From CBDIHP01 sp965279195 (GTDB taxonomy: Bacteria; Planctomycetota; Planctomycetia; Isosphaerales; Isosphaeraceae), in the NCBI GenBank assembly GCA_965279195.1, contig CBDIHP010000033.1:1-64000 (forward strand): 64,000 bases of DNA, in the 5' to 3' direction. How positions within the stretch are numbered: the stretch's first letter is position 1; each line of letters begins with the position of its first letter. The notes below the pieces were generated by a model. The model was given only the letters and a program-made list of their open reading frames with translations, had not been told where the DNA came from and made no database searches. Shown here in pieces: positions 1-7,619 of the stretch. The translations under genes were made by a program, and so were the position numbers.

Positions 1-165
1 GTTCCGTCGGCGCTGGATGACCGGCTCCGGCGGTTGCGACGCCCTGCCACAATGCGGGCAGCGGAACCAAACCGGGATCGGGTCGACCTCCGCCTCCAGC
101 TCGTTGGCGCAACGAGGGCAGCGGTAAGTCACCAGCGTCGTCCGTCCCATCAGCCCCGTCGACAT
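1..165 (-). CDS. zinc-ribbon protein, partial
   Basis: The first 55 codons of a minus-strand gene are present; the rest lies beyond the window edge. Two CPxC knuckles (Cys16/Cys19 and Cys36/Cys39), 16 residues apart, form a classic zinc ribbon, followed by a proline-rich stretch and a basic RRR run. Many planctomycete proteins start with such a ribbon before a membrane or low-complexity part, so the function cannot be named from this fragment. The start chosen is the ATG at 163-165; a second in-frame ATG lies five codons on. No strong ribosome binding site is visible. The ribbon is seen directly; the role is unknown. Confidence 0.6.
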   Translation of the reverse strand, partial: MSTGLMGRTTLVTYRCPRCANELEAEVDPIPVWFRCPHCGRASQPPEPVIQRRRN

Positions 166-321
166 GGCACACCCCGAACTCGGTTTTGGGGACGTCCTGC
201 GGTCCGACATCTGTCATGTTAACCGATTTGGAGGACGATTCCTCCTCAGGTTTGACGTGTTGTGGCGATTTTGACGTTGAGGCTTCGGCCACGACTGGCT
301 GTGTGGGAGGCAGATCTCGAG

Positions 322-327
322 TACAAT
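322..327 (+). promoter_or_regulatory. candidate -10 box upstream of hicAB
   Basis: TACAAT lies 44 bases before the hicA start codon in an otherwise GC-rich leader. The -35 region 17 bases upstream (TGTGTG) is poor, so a regulated or weak promoter is more likely than a strong one. HicB-type antitoxins usually repress their own operon. Low confidence. Confidence 0.3.
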
Positions 328-370
328 TCAGGATTGCGATACCACCGCCTCATCCGATGAGCCTACCTTC

Positions 371-592
371 ATGCCTCGCAAAGTCCGCGAGTTGGTGCGA
401 GACTTGGAACGGGCGGGATTTGTCGACCGAGGAGGGCGCGGCAGTCATCGGAATTTTGAGAATCCGGCGGGTGTGCGAGTCACAATTTCCGGTCAGATGG
501 GGGATGATGCCAGGCCGTACCAGGAACGCGAAGTGCGGCGGGCCATCGCGGCGTGCGGGTCCGACGACGACCAGGAAGAGGCCGGGTCATGA
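371..592 (+). CDS. hicA: HicA-type mRNA interferase toxin
   Basis: This is a 73-residue HicA-like toxin of the dsRBD fold, which cleaves mRNA when not bound by its antitoxin. The family signature is visible: an N-terminal helix with KVRELVRDLERAGF, then GRGSHRNF with the expected catalytic His26 in the GSH motif, then a strand with NPAGVRVTIS and a C-terminal helix. The length fits the family (about 60-80 residues). The stop overlaps the next start in an ATGA junction, so the two proteins are translationally coupled in the usual toxin-first order. No good Shine-Dalgarno precedes the ATG, consistent with low toxin synthesis. Confidence 0.8.
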   Translation: MPRKVRELVRDLERAGFVDRGGRGSHRNFENPAGVRVTISGQMGDDARPYQEREVRRAIAACGSDDDQEEAGS

Positions 593-819
593 CCGAGGCG
601 GCACGATACGTCAAGATCGTTGAGTGGTCCGATGAGGACGGGGCGTTCGTCGGCCAGTGTCCCGGGATCATCGGGCCGTGTTGCCATGGGCTGGATGAGG
701 CCGAGGTTTACCGGCAGCTCTGCGAGATCGTCGAGCAATGGGTCGCGATCTCGCAGCGGGATGGCCGCCCGCTTCCCCCACCCACGGCGGGCCGCAACGT
801 CGCGAGCCTCCTCCGCTGA
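589..819 (+). CDS. hicB: HicB-like antitoxin
   Basis: This 76-residue protein is the likely partner of the HicA toxin. It has the HicB partial RNase-H-like fold pattern: a first strand YVKIVEWSDEDGAFVGQCP, the conserved G-x-x-x-G-x-x-E region (CHGLDEAEVY) and a following helix. The C-terminal tail is short and has no obvious DNA-binding helix-turn-helix or ribbon-helix-helix, so it is a minimal HicB. The start is the ATG that overlaps the hicA stop by four bases; an upstream in-frame start would sit inside hicA. Autoregulation is known in the family but cannot be seen here. Confidence 0.72.
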   Translation: MTEAARYVKIVEWSDEDGAFVGQCPGIIGPCCHGLDEAEVYRQLCEIVEQWVAISQRDGRPLPPPTAGRNVASLLR

Positions 820-1340
820 AGCGGGCCGATCCGTTCCCTTCGACACGGCCCCCAGACTCGGTCTTTGCGAGATTCTGCGGGCTGACGGGTGGGTCTGGTG
901 TTTCGCTCCGCACCCTGGAAGGGTGCCGGGAGTTAGCCAGGGGTCTTCGACTCCTGGTACGGGGGCGGTCGTTTCCCGGAAACACCTGGAACGATTCGGG
1001 GACTCACCGCGTTGGCCCCGAATGCGATGAGGTTGCCCTGTGGTCGCCATAAGTCCCTGACAAGTTTCGCCTTCAGTCCAGGGGGCAATGACCCCTGGCT
1101 ACCTTCCTGCACCCTTCCAGGGTGCAGGAACTCGGCCCCGATCATCCTCAGGTCGGTCGATGGACCATGTGATGTTATCACCTCGGCGACGGAAATCGCG
1201 CACTGACGGAACCCCTGTCGAAATCATCGGTTGCGTGGCGCTTCGGGTTCCTTTTGCGACGATTTCCAGAAACTTGTAACCGAAGCCATCCGGCCGGCCA
1301 CTATATTGGGGACGCTCTTGCACGATGTAGGGAGACGGCC
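820..1340. other. 521-bp gene-free spacer with an inverted pair of 36-bp repeats
   Basis: No convincing coding sequence lies between hicB and the ECF sigma gene. The block is dominated by a large inverted structure: 910-945 (GCACCCTGGAAGGGTGC then TAGCCAGGGGTC) is repeated in reverse complement at 1090-1125. Each 17-bp core is itself nearly palindromic. The last 70 bases before the sigma gene turn AT-richer (TTGTAAC at 1274-1280, TATATT at 1302-1307) and are the likely promoter zone, but no standard spacing could be fixed. Confidence 0.6.
910..1125. repeat. inverted-repeat element, 36-bp arms (family H)
   Basis: The left arm 910-945 and right arm 1090-1125 match in reverse complement over about 36 bases with a few mismatches around the middle. 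Each arm starts with GCACCCTGGAAGGGTGC, itself a small hairpin, and ends in GCCAGGGGTC. The 144 bases between the arms carry no reading frame of note. It resembles a non-autonomous MITE- or REP-like element; no transposase is present in the window. Confidence 0.55.
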
Positions 1341-2336
1341 ATGGCGACCGCGACCGATGAAATCCTCGACGACTCGTCCGTCCGGCCGATGGAGCAGGAC
1401 GAGCACGGCACCGATGTCGATCTGTTAAGCCGTTTCCTGGAAGGGGATGCGTCCGAATCCGAGGCCGCGTTCCAGGCGCTGGTGGCCCGACACGGGCCGA
1501 TGGTGCTGGGGGTCTGCCGGAACATCCTCGACCGGATCCACGACGCCGAGGATGCGTTCCAGGCGACGTTCCTGGTCCTGGCGAAGAATGCCGCCACCTT
1601 GAGAGACCGCAGGCTGGTCGGGTGCTGGTTGTATGAGGTGGCCTACCGGATCGCCCTCCGCGCCCGGAACCGTTCCGAGCGCCGTCGGACCCAGGAAATG
1701 GAGGCGGCGGAGATGCTGGCCGGCGAGCCCGGGACCGAGTCCGATCCGTCGTGGAGCGAGCTGAGGCCGGTCCTCCACGAGGAGGTCAACCGCCTCCCCG
1801 AGAAGTATCGCTCCGCCGTCGTGCTCTGCTACCTGGAAGGCCGGACGAACGAGGAAGCCGCCGCCTTGCTCGACTGGCCGGTCGGCACCGTCAAGGGGCG
1901 CCTCTCCCGGGCCCGCGACCTGCTCCGCTCCCGGCTCACCCGGCGCGGGCTGGTCTTCTCGGCCGCGTTCCTGTCATCGTGCCTCTCCCGAAACACCGTC
2001 TTCGCCGAATGCGTCCCCTCCCGGCTCGCCCGCGAGACCTCCCGCCACGCGGTGCTGGTCTCCCGCGGCGGCGACCAGGCCATCGCGGGGCTCTCGCCGA
2101 CCCTGGCCGATATGATCCGCCAGGAGTTGATCGGCGGCGCGATCCGCAAAGTCCTGCCCGCACGGACCTGGATCGGGCTGGGGAGCGTCCTCGCGTTCGT
2201 CCTCCTCGCCGGAGGCATCGGATATCAGATGCGGCGGTTCCTGCCGGCCAACCCCGGCGCCTACCTGCCCGCCTCACTCAGCGTGTCGACGCCGGACGCC
2301 CCCGTCTCGGCCTGTCACACGCCTCCCGGTGACTGA
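1341..2336 (+). CDS. ECF sigma-70 factor with C-terminal membrane anchor
   Basis: This 331-residue protein directs RNA polymerase to stress or surface-response promoters. Region 2 covers roughly residues 45-115 (HGPMVLGVCRNILDRIHDAEDAFQATF) and region 4 roughly 145-200 (RLPEKYRSAVVLCYLEGRTNEEAA and the GTVKGRLSRAR helix). Beyond the sigma core is an extension of about 130 residues with a single hydrophobic segment near residues 276-297 and a short outside tail. This layout is common in planctomycete ECF groups, where the tail is thought to replace or contact an anti-sigma factor. The start at 1341 was chosen because GGGAGA sits just upstream and the sigma homology begins soon after. No separate anti-sigma gene is nearby. 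Confidence 0.85.
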   Translation: MATATDEILDDSSVRPMEQDEHGTDVDLLSRFLEGDASESEAAFQALVARHGPMVLGVCRNILDRIHDAEDAFQATFLVLAKNAATLRDRRLVGCWLYEVAYRIALRARNRSERRRTQEMEAAEMLAGEPGTESDPSWSELRPVLHEEVNRLPEKYRSAVVLCYLEGRTNEEAAALLDWPVGTVKGRLSRARDLLRSRLTRRGLVFSAAFLSSCLSRNTVFAECVPSRLARETSRHAVLVSRGGDQAIAGLSPTLADMIRQELIGGAIRKVLPARTWIGLGSVLAFVLLAGGIGYQMRRFLPANPGAYLPASLSVSTPDAPVSACHTPPGD

Positions 2337-2403
2337 TCCGGACCGGCCCGTCCGGATCGGCTCGGGCTGTTTCGTCTCTGCCCCAAGGGCGAGACAGCCC
2401 ATG

Positions 2404-2449
2404 AATCGCCCCGCCCCGCAGACGACGCGAGGCGGGGCGATTCCCTTTT
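2404..2449 (+). terminator. rho-independent terminator after the ECF sigma gene
   Basis: AATCGCCCCGCC (2404-2415) pairs perfectly with GGCGGGGCGATT (2431-2442), giving a 12-bp GC-rich stem with a 15-base loop, followed by CCCTTTT. It lies 68 bases after the sigma stop and before the acetyltransferase gene, so the two genes are probably separate units. Confidence 0.75.
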
Positions 2450-2516
2450 CCCCGGGGCCCCGACCTCATAGCATGGGGACCAGCCACCCACGCCCGCCCG
2501 CCGAGGTCCACCGCCC

Positions 2517-3017
2517 ATGGCCGTCGCCATCCGATCCTATCGCCCCTCGGACCGCGAGATCCTCCGGGCCGTGACGATCCAGGCGTTCGAAGGCGTCTCC
2601 ATCGACCATGCCATCGACCAGAAGCTCGGCCCCATCGCCGCGCAGGACTGGAAGACCCGCAAGGGCCGCCACGTCGACGACGACCTCGACCAGATCGGCG
2701 GCCTGATCCTCGTCGCCCACGACGACGCCGATCCCGAGTCGAAGCCCCTGGGCTACGTCTCGATGCGGCTGGACCGGGACGCCCTCGTCGGCTGGATCCC
2801 CAACCTCGCCGTGGTCCCCGAGGCCCGCAACCAGGGGCTCGGCCGCTACCTGCTCCACGCCGCCCTCGACCGCTTCCGCGCCGAGGGCATGGTCGTCGCC
2901 CGGATCGAGACCCTGGAACACAACCAGGTCGGCCGGCACCTGTACCCCTCGGTCGGGTTCCAGGAGATGGCCCGGCAGGTGCACTATGCGATGGATCTGA
3001 GGCAGCTTGGCGATTGA
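2517..3017 (+). CDS. GNAT family N-acetyltransferase
   Basis: This 166-residue protein has the single-domain GNAT fold that moves an acetyl group from acetyl-CoA to an amine. Motif A is clear: the strand WIPNLAVVPEARN (about residues 93-105) and the pyrophosphate-binding turn RNQGLG (104-109) followed by helix YLLHAALDRF. Motif B with LYPSVGFQEM near the C-terminus also fits. The substrate cannot be read from sequence. It is a stand-alone gene between a terminator upstream and a convergent gene downstream. A GAGG element 9 bases before the ATG supports the start. Confidence 0.85.
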   Translation: MAVAIRSYRPSDREILRAVTIQAFEGVSIDHAIDQKLGPIAAQDWKTRKGRHVDDDLDQIGGLILVAHDDADPESKPLGYVSMRLDRDALVGWIPNLAVVPEARNQGLGRYLLHAALDRFRAEGMVVARIETLEHNQVGRHLYPSVGFQEMARQVHYAMDLRQLGD

Positions 3018-3035
3018 TGGCGGGTTGGCGTTGCT

Positions 3036-3092
3036 GTCCGCATCGGGAGATGCTCGCCCAGCGCGGTGGTCTCGGCCGACCGCGCTGGGCGA
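3036..3092. repeat. partial family A repeat and 14-bp hairpin between convergent genes
   Basis: CGCATCGGGAGATGCTCGCC from 3040 matches one outer arm of the long family A elements at 5628-5791 and 55915-56079. The end of this arm, TCGCCCAGCGCGGT (3054-3067), pairs perfectly with 3079-3092, so a 14-bp stem with an 11-base loop forms between two genes that run towards each other. It may act as a bidirectional transcription end. It looks like a half copy or deleted copy of the element. Confidence 0.6.
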
Positions 3093-3109
3093 CTCGTGTC
3101 CGAGTGGGG

Positions 3110-3523
3110 TCACTTCTTCTTGGCCAGTTCGAACAGGATCGCCTTGGGGAAGTCCATCTTGAACTCGGTGGGGCGTTCCTCGCCGAGGCAGAAGGTAAAC
3201 TTGTCGCCCTCGACCTTGTAGATGCCGACGAGGGACTTGCCCTCGGCGTCCTCGGGGCCCTTGTTCACCTTGACGTCGATCTTGCCGGGCTTGGCCTTGG
3301 TGTCGAGCGTGATGGTCGTCTCGTAAGAGCGCTTCTCCGACTTCACCGACATCTTCGAGCCGTCGACCTTGTAGGTGACGTCGCCCCCCTCCTCGCGCTT
3401 CTGGACCCACTCGCCCTGGATCGCCTTGAGGTCGCCCTCGACCTTGGCATCTTCGGCCAGAACGGGCACCAGGAAGAAGGAGGAGAGGACGAAGCTGCCG
3501 AGGATCCAGACGCGTCGGGACAT
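3110..3523 (-). CDS. secreted TIGR03067-domain protein
   Basis: This 137-residue protein has an N-terminal signal peptide (basic MSRR, hydrophobic core WILGSFVLSSFFLVPVLA, cleavage after AEA-like VLAED). The mature part begins with the typical LKAIQGEW start of the TIGR03067 family, a lipocalin-like beta-rich domain greatly expanded in planctomycetes, and continues with alternating strands and the motif KPGKIDVKVNKGPEDAEGK. The biochemical function of the family is unknown. GGAAGG five bases before the ATG supports the start. It converges on the acetyltransferase gene and shares no operon. Confidence 0.8.
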   Translation of the reverse strand: MSRRVWILGSFVLSSFFLVPVLAEDAKVEGDLKAIQGEWVQKREEGGDVTYKVDGSKMSVKSEKRSYETTITLDTKAKPGKIDVKVNKGPEDAEGKSLVGIYKVEGDKFTFCLGEERPTEFKMDFPKAILFELAKKK

Positions 3524-3663
3524 GGGGACCTTCCTTGCTCGGGGCGTGTGATGGGTGACGGAAGTGGCAGGCTACCGGGTCGGCACCGGTTCGGGTAGTC
3601 TGATCGTATTCAAACCCGTCCCATCGGCCACGACCCACCCGAATTCGCCCAGGGCCCGAGCGA

Positions 3664-5202
3664 ATGAGCGCGACGCCACGTCTGGAGATGCGGTCGATCA
3701 CCAAGCGGTTCGGCGGCGTGCACGCGCTGGAGGGCGTCACCTTCGAGGCCAGGGCGGGGGAGGTCCACGCCGTCTGCGGGGAGAACGGCGCGGGCAAGAG
3801 CACGCTCATGAAGATCCTCTCCGGCGGCCTCCATGCCGACGCGGGGGAGATCCTCATCGACGGCAGGCCCGTCCGCCTCAGCGGCCCCCGAGGCGCCGAG
3901 GCGTATGGAATCCGGATCATCCACCAGGAGCTGAACCTCGTCCCCGAGCTGACCGTCGCGGCGAACATCTTCCTCGGCCGCGAGAAGCGGAAGGCCCTGG
4001 GGATCCTCGACAACCGCGCGATGGAGGAGGCGAGCGCCCGGCTGTTCGAGCGGCTCGGCACGCCGATCTCGCCGAGGGCCCTGGTGTCGTCGCTGCGGAT
4101 CGGCGACCAGCAGATGGTCGAGATCGCCAAGGCCCTGGCGTTCGAGGCCAGGATCGTGATCATGGACGAGCCGACCTCGGCCCTGTCCGACGCCGAGGTC
4201 ACCCGTCTGTTCCGCGTGATCCAGGACCTCCGCACCTCGGGGACGACCGTCCTCTACATCTCACACAAGATGAACGAGGTCTTCACGCTGTCCGACCGCG
4301 TCACCGTCCTGCGCGACGGGAGGCACGTCGCGACCTCCGAGCGAGACGCGGCGACGCCCGGCCAGGTGGTGCGCTGGATGGTCGGCCGCGAAATCGCGTC
4401 GCTCTCGTTCGAGGCCGAGGTGAAGCCCGAATCCGGACCCCAGCGACTCGTGGTCGAGGGGCTGTCGATGGCCGCCGGGGCGGGGCACGGGCGGCCGTCG
4501 CTCAAGGATCTGAGTTTCCACGTCGCGCCCGGCGAGGTCGTGGGCGTGGCCGGGTTGCTGGGCGCCGGCCGAACCGAGCTGCTCGAAGCGATCTTCGGCG
4601 CCAGCGAGCACGCCCCGACGGGGATCATCGTCCTGAACGGCCGGGCGGTGCGCTTCCGCCACCCCCGCGAGGCCATTGCGGCGGGCGTGGCGCTCGTGAC
4701 GGAGGACCGCAAGCTGCTCGGGTTGTTCCACGAGATGGACGTCGCGCGGAACATCACGATCGGCGAGCTGGAGCGGATGACCCGGCTGGGGTTCGTGGAC
4801 GGCCAGGTCGAGAAGTTCGCCGTGTTCGAGTCGATCGACCGCCTGGGCATCAAGACCCAGGGCGGGGGGGCCGCGATCACCAGCCTCTCGGGCGGCAATC
4901 AGCAGAAGTGCATCATCGCCCGCTGGCTCCTGACCAAGCCCAAGCTGCTGCTTTTGGACGAACCGACCCGGGGCATCGATGTCGGGGCCAAGGCCGAGAT
5001 CTACGCCTTGATCCGCCTGCTCGCCTCGCGGGGCATGTCGATCCTGATGACCTCCAGCGAGCTGCCCGAGCTGCTCGCCGTCGCCGACCGCATCCTCGTC
5101 ATGTGCGAAGGGCGGATCACCGCCCAGTTGCCCAGAGGCCAGGCCACCGAGGAGTCGATCATGCAGGCCGCGACCGCCTTCCTCGATCGTGTAAGCGCCT
5201 GA
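3664..5202 (+). CDS. sugar-type ABC transporter ATP-binding protein (RbsA/MglA-like)
   Basis: This 512-residue protein holds two ABC domains in one chain, the hallmark of CUT2 sugar importers. Domain 1 has Walker A GENGAGKST (39-47), signature-like LRIGDQQMVEIAKAL and Walker B IVIMDEPTSALSD. Domain 2 has the usual degenerate Walker A (GLLGAGRTE) but a full signature LSGGNQQK and Walker B LLLDEPTRGID. This asymmetry is normal in the family. It would energise uptake of a ribose- or galactose-like sugar, but no permease or periplasmic binding protein is found in the window. The next gene starts one base after the stop and encodes a small membrane protein that is not a CUT2 permease. Confidence 0.9.
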   Translation: MSATPRLEMRSITKRFGGVHALEGVTFEARAGEVHAVCGENGAGKSTLMKILSGGLHADAGEILIDGRPVRLSGPRGAEAYGIRIIHQELNLVPELTVAANIFLGREKRKALGILDNRAMEEASARLFERLGTPISPRALVSSLRIGDQQMVEIAKALAFEARIVIMDEPTSALSDAEVTRLFRVIQDLRTSGTTVLYISHKMNEVFTLSDRVTVLRDGRHVATSERDAATPGQVVRWMVGREIASLSFEAEVKPESGPQRLVVEGLSMAAGAGHGRPSLKDLSFHVAPGEVVGVAGLLGAGRTELLEAIFGASEHAPTGIIVLNGRAVRFRHPREAIAAGVALVTEDRKLLGLFHEMDVARNITIGELERMTRLGFVDGQVEKFAVFESIDRLGIKTQGGGAAITSLSGGNQQKCIIARWLLTKPKLLLLDEPTRGIDVGAKAEIYALIRLLASRGMSILMTSSELPELLAVADRILVMCEGRITAQLPRGQATEESIMQAATAFLDRVSA

Positions 5203-5203
5203 A

Positions 5204-5590
5204 ATGCGGCCGAAATGGATCGCTTTTACGCTGGTTTGGACGTTTCTTTACGCGGCCGAGTGCGTCCTGTTTCGGTCGTTTCACCCGACCCGGATGCTGG
5301 ACGTCCTCTGCGTCTTCGTGATGATGGTCGGCAACGTCGCGGTCGTCCTGCTGATGCGGTCGGCCTCCCCCGCCCGCTGGGGCCGAATCCTGGCGGTGGA
5401 GCTGGTCGCGACGGTCGTCGTCGTCCTGGCCATCCAGACAATCTACGACGTCCTCCTCGGCCCCGACCCGAGGCGATTCGGGTTCGGCTTCAATTTCGCG
5501 AGTGATTTCGCGCTCATGAATCTGCACGTCTGGCCGGCGCTGGCGATCCTTGCGTGGGCGGATCGCCGCGACGTGAACACCGAGCTTTGA
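5204..5590 (+). CDS. small four-helix membrane protein
   Basis: This 128-residue protein has four predicted membrane helices (around residues 6-24, 31-51, 63-84 and 103-120) and no recognised domain. It starts one base after the stop of the two-domain ABC ATPase and is probably translated from the same message. It is far too short to be a CUT2 permease (about 320 residues). The tail WADRRDVNTEL is hydrophilic. Function unknown; a role with the upstream ATPase is only suggested by the spacing. Confidence 0.7.
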   Translation: MRPKWIAFTLVWTFLYAAECVLFRSFHPTRMLDVLCVFVMMVGNVAVVLLMRSASPARWGRILAVELVATVVVVLAIQTIYDVLLGPDPRRFGFGFNFASDFALMNLHVWPALAILAWADRRDVNTEL

Positions 5591-5627
5591 CCTGTCTGGA
5601 GCCAGATCATGGGCCCTGAGTGGTGAG

Positions 5628-5791
5628 GCGCTGGGCGAGCATCTCCCGATGCCGCCTGACCGTGGAGCGAAGGGAACCACGCAACCGGATCTCCCGATCC
5701 GTTTTCAGGGGGCCCGACGGATGGGGAGATCTGGTTCCGCGGTAGGGCGCGTCATCCGTTGGGGCGGCATCGGGAGATGCTCACCCAGCGC
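5628..5791. repeat. family A hairpin element, 164 bp
   Basis: The outer arms (5628-5656 and 5763-5791) contain GCTGGGCGAGCATCTCCCGA and its near-perfect reverse complement. A second, inner pair of arms (5683-5702 and 5717-5736) carries CCGGATCTCCCGATCC. The same double-stem plan, with nearly the same sequence and length, recurs at 55915-56079. It is not coding and sits between the small membrane protein gene and the MFS gene. Confidence 0.75.
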
Positions 5792-5874
5792 TTGCTTGCC
5801 CGGTGGCACTTGGACTGGCTCCAAACGGTGCGTTTGCTCACCAATTCGCTGATACACATTGTGGAGTTGATGTC

Positions 5875-7047
5875 TTGGTCCAGGATCGACGTCAGTGGAG
5901 TCCCAAAGTCCTCCTGGCCATCGCCTACCTCGGCTTCGTGAGCCTGGGTCTGCCGGATACGGTGGCGGGGGTGGCGTGGCCGTCGGTGAGGAAAGCGTTC
6001 GACCTGCCCCAGCAGGCGTTCGGGCAGGTGTTCCTCGGCCTCGGGGTTGGCTACTGCGCATCGAGCTTCTTCGGGGGGACGCTGCTCCAGAAGCTCGGCG
6101 TCGGCCGGTTGCTGATCTTCAGCACGACGCTGGTGGTCGTGGCGATGTTCGGCAACGCGATGGCCCCGAGCTGGTGGGTGTTCGTCGGGCTGGCGTCGAT
6201 CTGGGGGCTCGGCTCGGGGGCAATCGACGCCGGGATCAATGCGCACGTCTCCGCCCGATACTCGCCCCGACACGTCAACTGGCTGCACGCCTGCTACAGC
6301 CTCGGTGCGACGCTCGGCCCGTTCCTGATGACGGCGATGCTCGTCGGGCTGGGTTCGTGGCGGTACGGTTACGCACTGGTGGGAACCGTGATTCTCGGGA
6401 TGACGTTCACCTTTGTACTCACCCGCGACGCCTGGGGCTCGCCGGCGACCGCTTCCGGATCCGATCAACCGACCGCGAGCCTGCGGGAGACCCTCGCCGA
6501 GCCCGTGGTCTGGTTCCAGGTGGCGGCGTATTTCGTGTACACCGGGATCGAATTCACCGCCGGGCAGTGGTCCTACACAATCCTGACCGAGTCTCGGGGC
6601 ATCCGTCCCGACATCGCCGGGTTCCTGGCCGGGGCGTATTTCGCCTCGATCGGCCTCGGCCGGCTGCTCTGCGGCTGGCTGGTGGAGCACCTGGGGATCG
6701 ACCGGCTCGTCCGGCTCGCGACCTTCACCGCCCTGGCGGGTGCAGGGATTTTCCTGATCGACGACTCGCCGATCACCAGCGCCCTCGGCTTGCTCATCCT
6801 CGGCCTGGGCCTGGCTCCGGTCTTCCCCTGCTTGATGGCCCGGACGCCCGAATTGCTCCCGCCCGAGAAGGCCCAGCATGCCTCGGGCTTCCAGGTCAGC
6901 GCAGCGATGGTCGGGGCGTCGACCTTGCCGTTCGTCGCCGGGCTGCTGGCCGGACGCGTCGGACTCGGGGCCGTCGGGCTATTCAACCTGGGACTGGCGG
7001 TGGCCTTGATCGTCGTCCACGAGGCCAGAATTTACTGGTCCCGGTAG
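5875..7047 (+). CDS. MFS transporter
   Basis: This is a 12-helix major facilitator of about 390 residues. The first helix (VLLAIAYLGFVSLGLPDTVAG) is followed by the family pattern of two six-helix bundles with a hydrophilic centre near residues 185-200. The N-terminal half carries LGVGRLLIFSTTLVV after an acidic and glycine-rich loop, and the chain ends with a basic tail. The pattern (GLPDTVAGVAWPSVR) resembles FucP/YfkF-like facilitators of unknown substrate. TTG at 5875 was chosen because GGAG lies 8 bases upstream; a GTG at 5803 would add 24 unusual residues. The TAG stop forms the first bases of the hairpin element 7045-7110. Confidence 0.8.
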   Translation: MVQDRRQWSPKVLLAIAYLGFVSLGLPDTVAGVAWPSVRKAFDLPQQAFGQVFLGLGVGYCASSFFGGTLLQKLGVGRLLIFSTTLVVVAMFGNAMAPSWWVFVGLASIWGLGSGAIDAGINAHVSARYSPRHVNWLHACYSLGATLGPFLMTAMLVGLGSWRYGYALVGTVILGMTFTFVLTRDAWGSPATASGSDQPTASLRETLAEPVVWFQVAAYFVYTGIEFTAGQWSYTILTESRGIRPDIAGFLAGAYFASIGLGRLLCGWLVEHLGIDRLVRLATFTALAGAGIFLIDDSPITSALGLLILGLGLAPVFPCLMARTPELLPPEKAQHASGFQVSAAMVGASTLPFVAGLLAGRVGLGAVGLFNLGLAVALIVVHEARIYWSR

Positions 7048-7110
7048 GGGCCGCTATTCCGGGCCGATCTCGTTTTTCACAACAAGATCGGTCCGCAATA
7101 GCGGACCCTA
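7045..7110. repeat. family G hairpin element whose first TAG is the MFS stop codon
   Basis: TAGGGGCCGCTATTCCGGGC at the left end is mirrored at the right by TAGGGTCCGCTATTGCGGAC in reverse complement, with AGATC stems inside and a short loop around 7078. The element is 66 bp. Its left terminal TAG is exactly the stop codon of the MFS gene. It could also act as a transcription end, though it lacks a clean T-run. Confidence 0.65.
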
Positions 7111-7195
7111 CGCGAAACCGCCGCGGTCGACACTTGGGCAGGTCGATCGCGGCGGTCCGTCGGGGTTTCCCCCGAATTGGCTTTGTTCCGTCGTT

Positions 7196-7468
7196 TTACT
7201 TCGGGGCGGTGGCCTTGTCGAGCTTCTCGCCCAGCTTCTCGCCGGGGCCCTTGGGGTCGACCTTGTCCTTGAGGTTCTCGACGCCCTTGTCGATCTTGTC
7301 GCCGGCCTTCTCGGCCGGGCCACGGGGGTCGAGGGTGTTCTTGGTGTCGCGAGCGGCGTTGTCGATCCGCTCGCCGGCCTTCTCGGCGGGGCCCTTGGGC
7401 TCGCAGCCGACCAGCATCACCACGCCGCCGAGCACCGCCGCCGAGATCGCATTCCGGGTCCAGGTCAT
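7196..7468 (-). CDS. small lipoprotein with three amphipathic repeats
   Basis: This 90-residue protein has a lipoprotein signal peptide (hydrophobic AISAAVLGGVVMLVGC, lipidated Cys22). The mature part is three near-repeats of the form GPAEKAGERID, GPAEKAGDKID and GPGEKLGEKLD, each followed by an N-rich or K-rich helical linker. This is an 11-residue amphipathic periodicity like that of apolipoprotein- or LEA-type helices. The start used is the ATG with GAGG 9 bases upstream. No enzyme motif is visible; a membrane- or envelope-associated structural role is a guess. Confidence 0.72.
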   Translation of the reverse strand: MTWTRNAISAAVLGGVVMLVGCEPKGPAEKAGERIDNAARDTKNTLDPRGPAEKAGDKIDKGVENLKDKVDPKGPGEKLGEKLDKATAPK

Positions 7469-7619
7469 CGCAATCATCCTCAATCCAGCAGTCCGAGCCT
7501 CGTGAGGAAGGCCGAGGTGGGGCAGCACCCCCACCGCAGCCCCTGGCGTCGCCGCCGCCGGGCTCATGTCGGGATTGAGGAAGCGACTCCCGTGCCGGAA
7601 TCGCGCCGGGGAGAAATGT

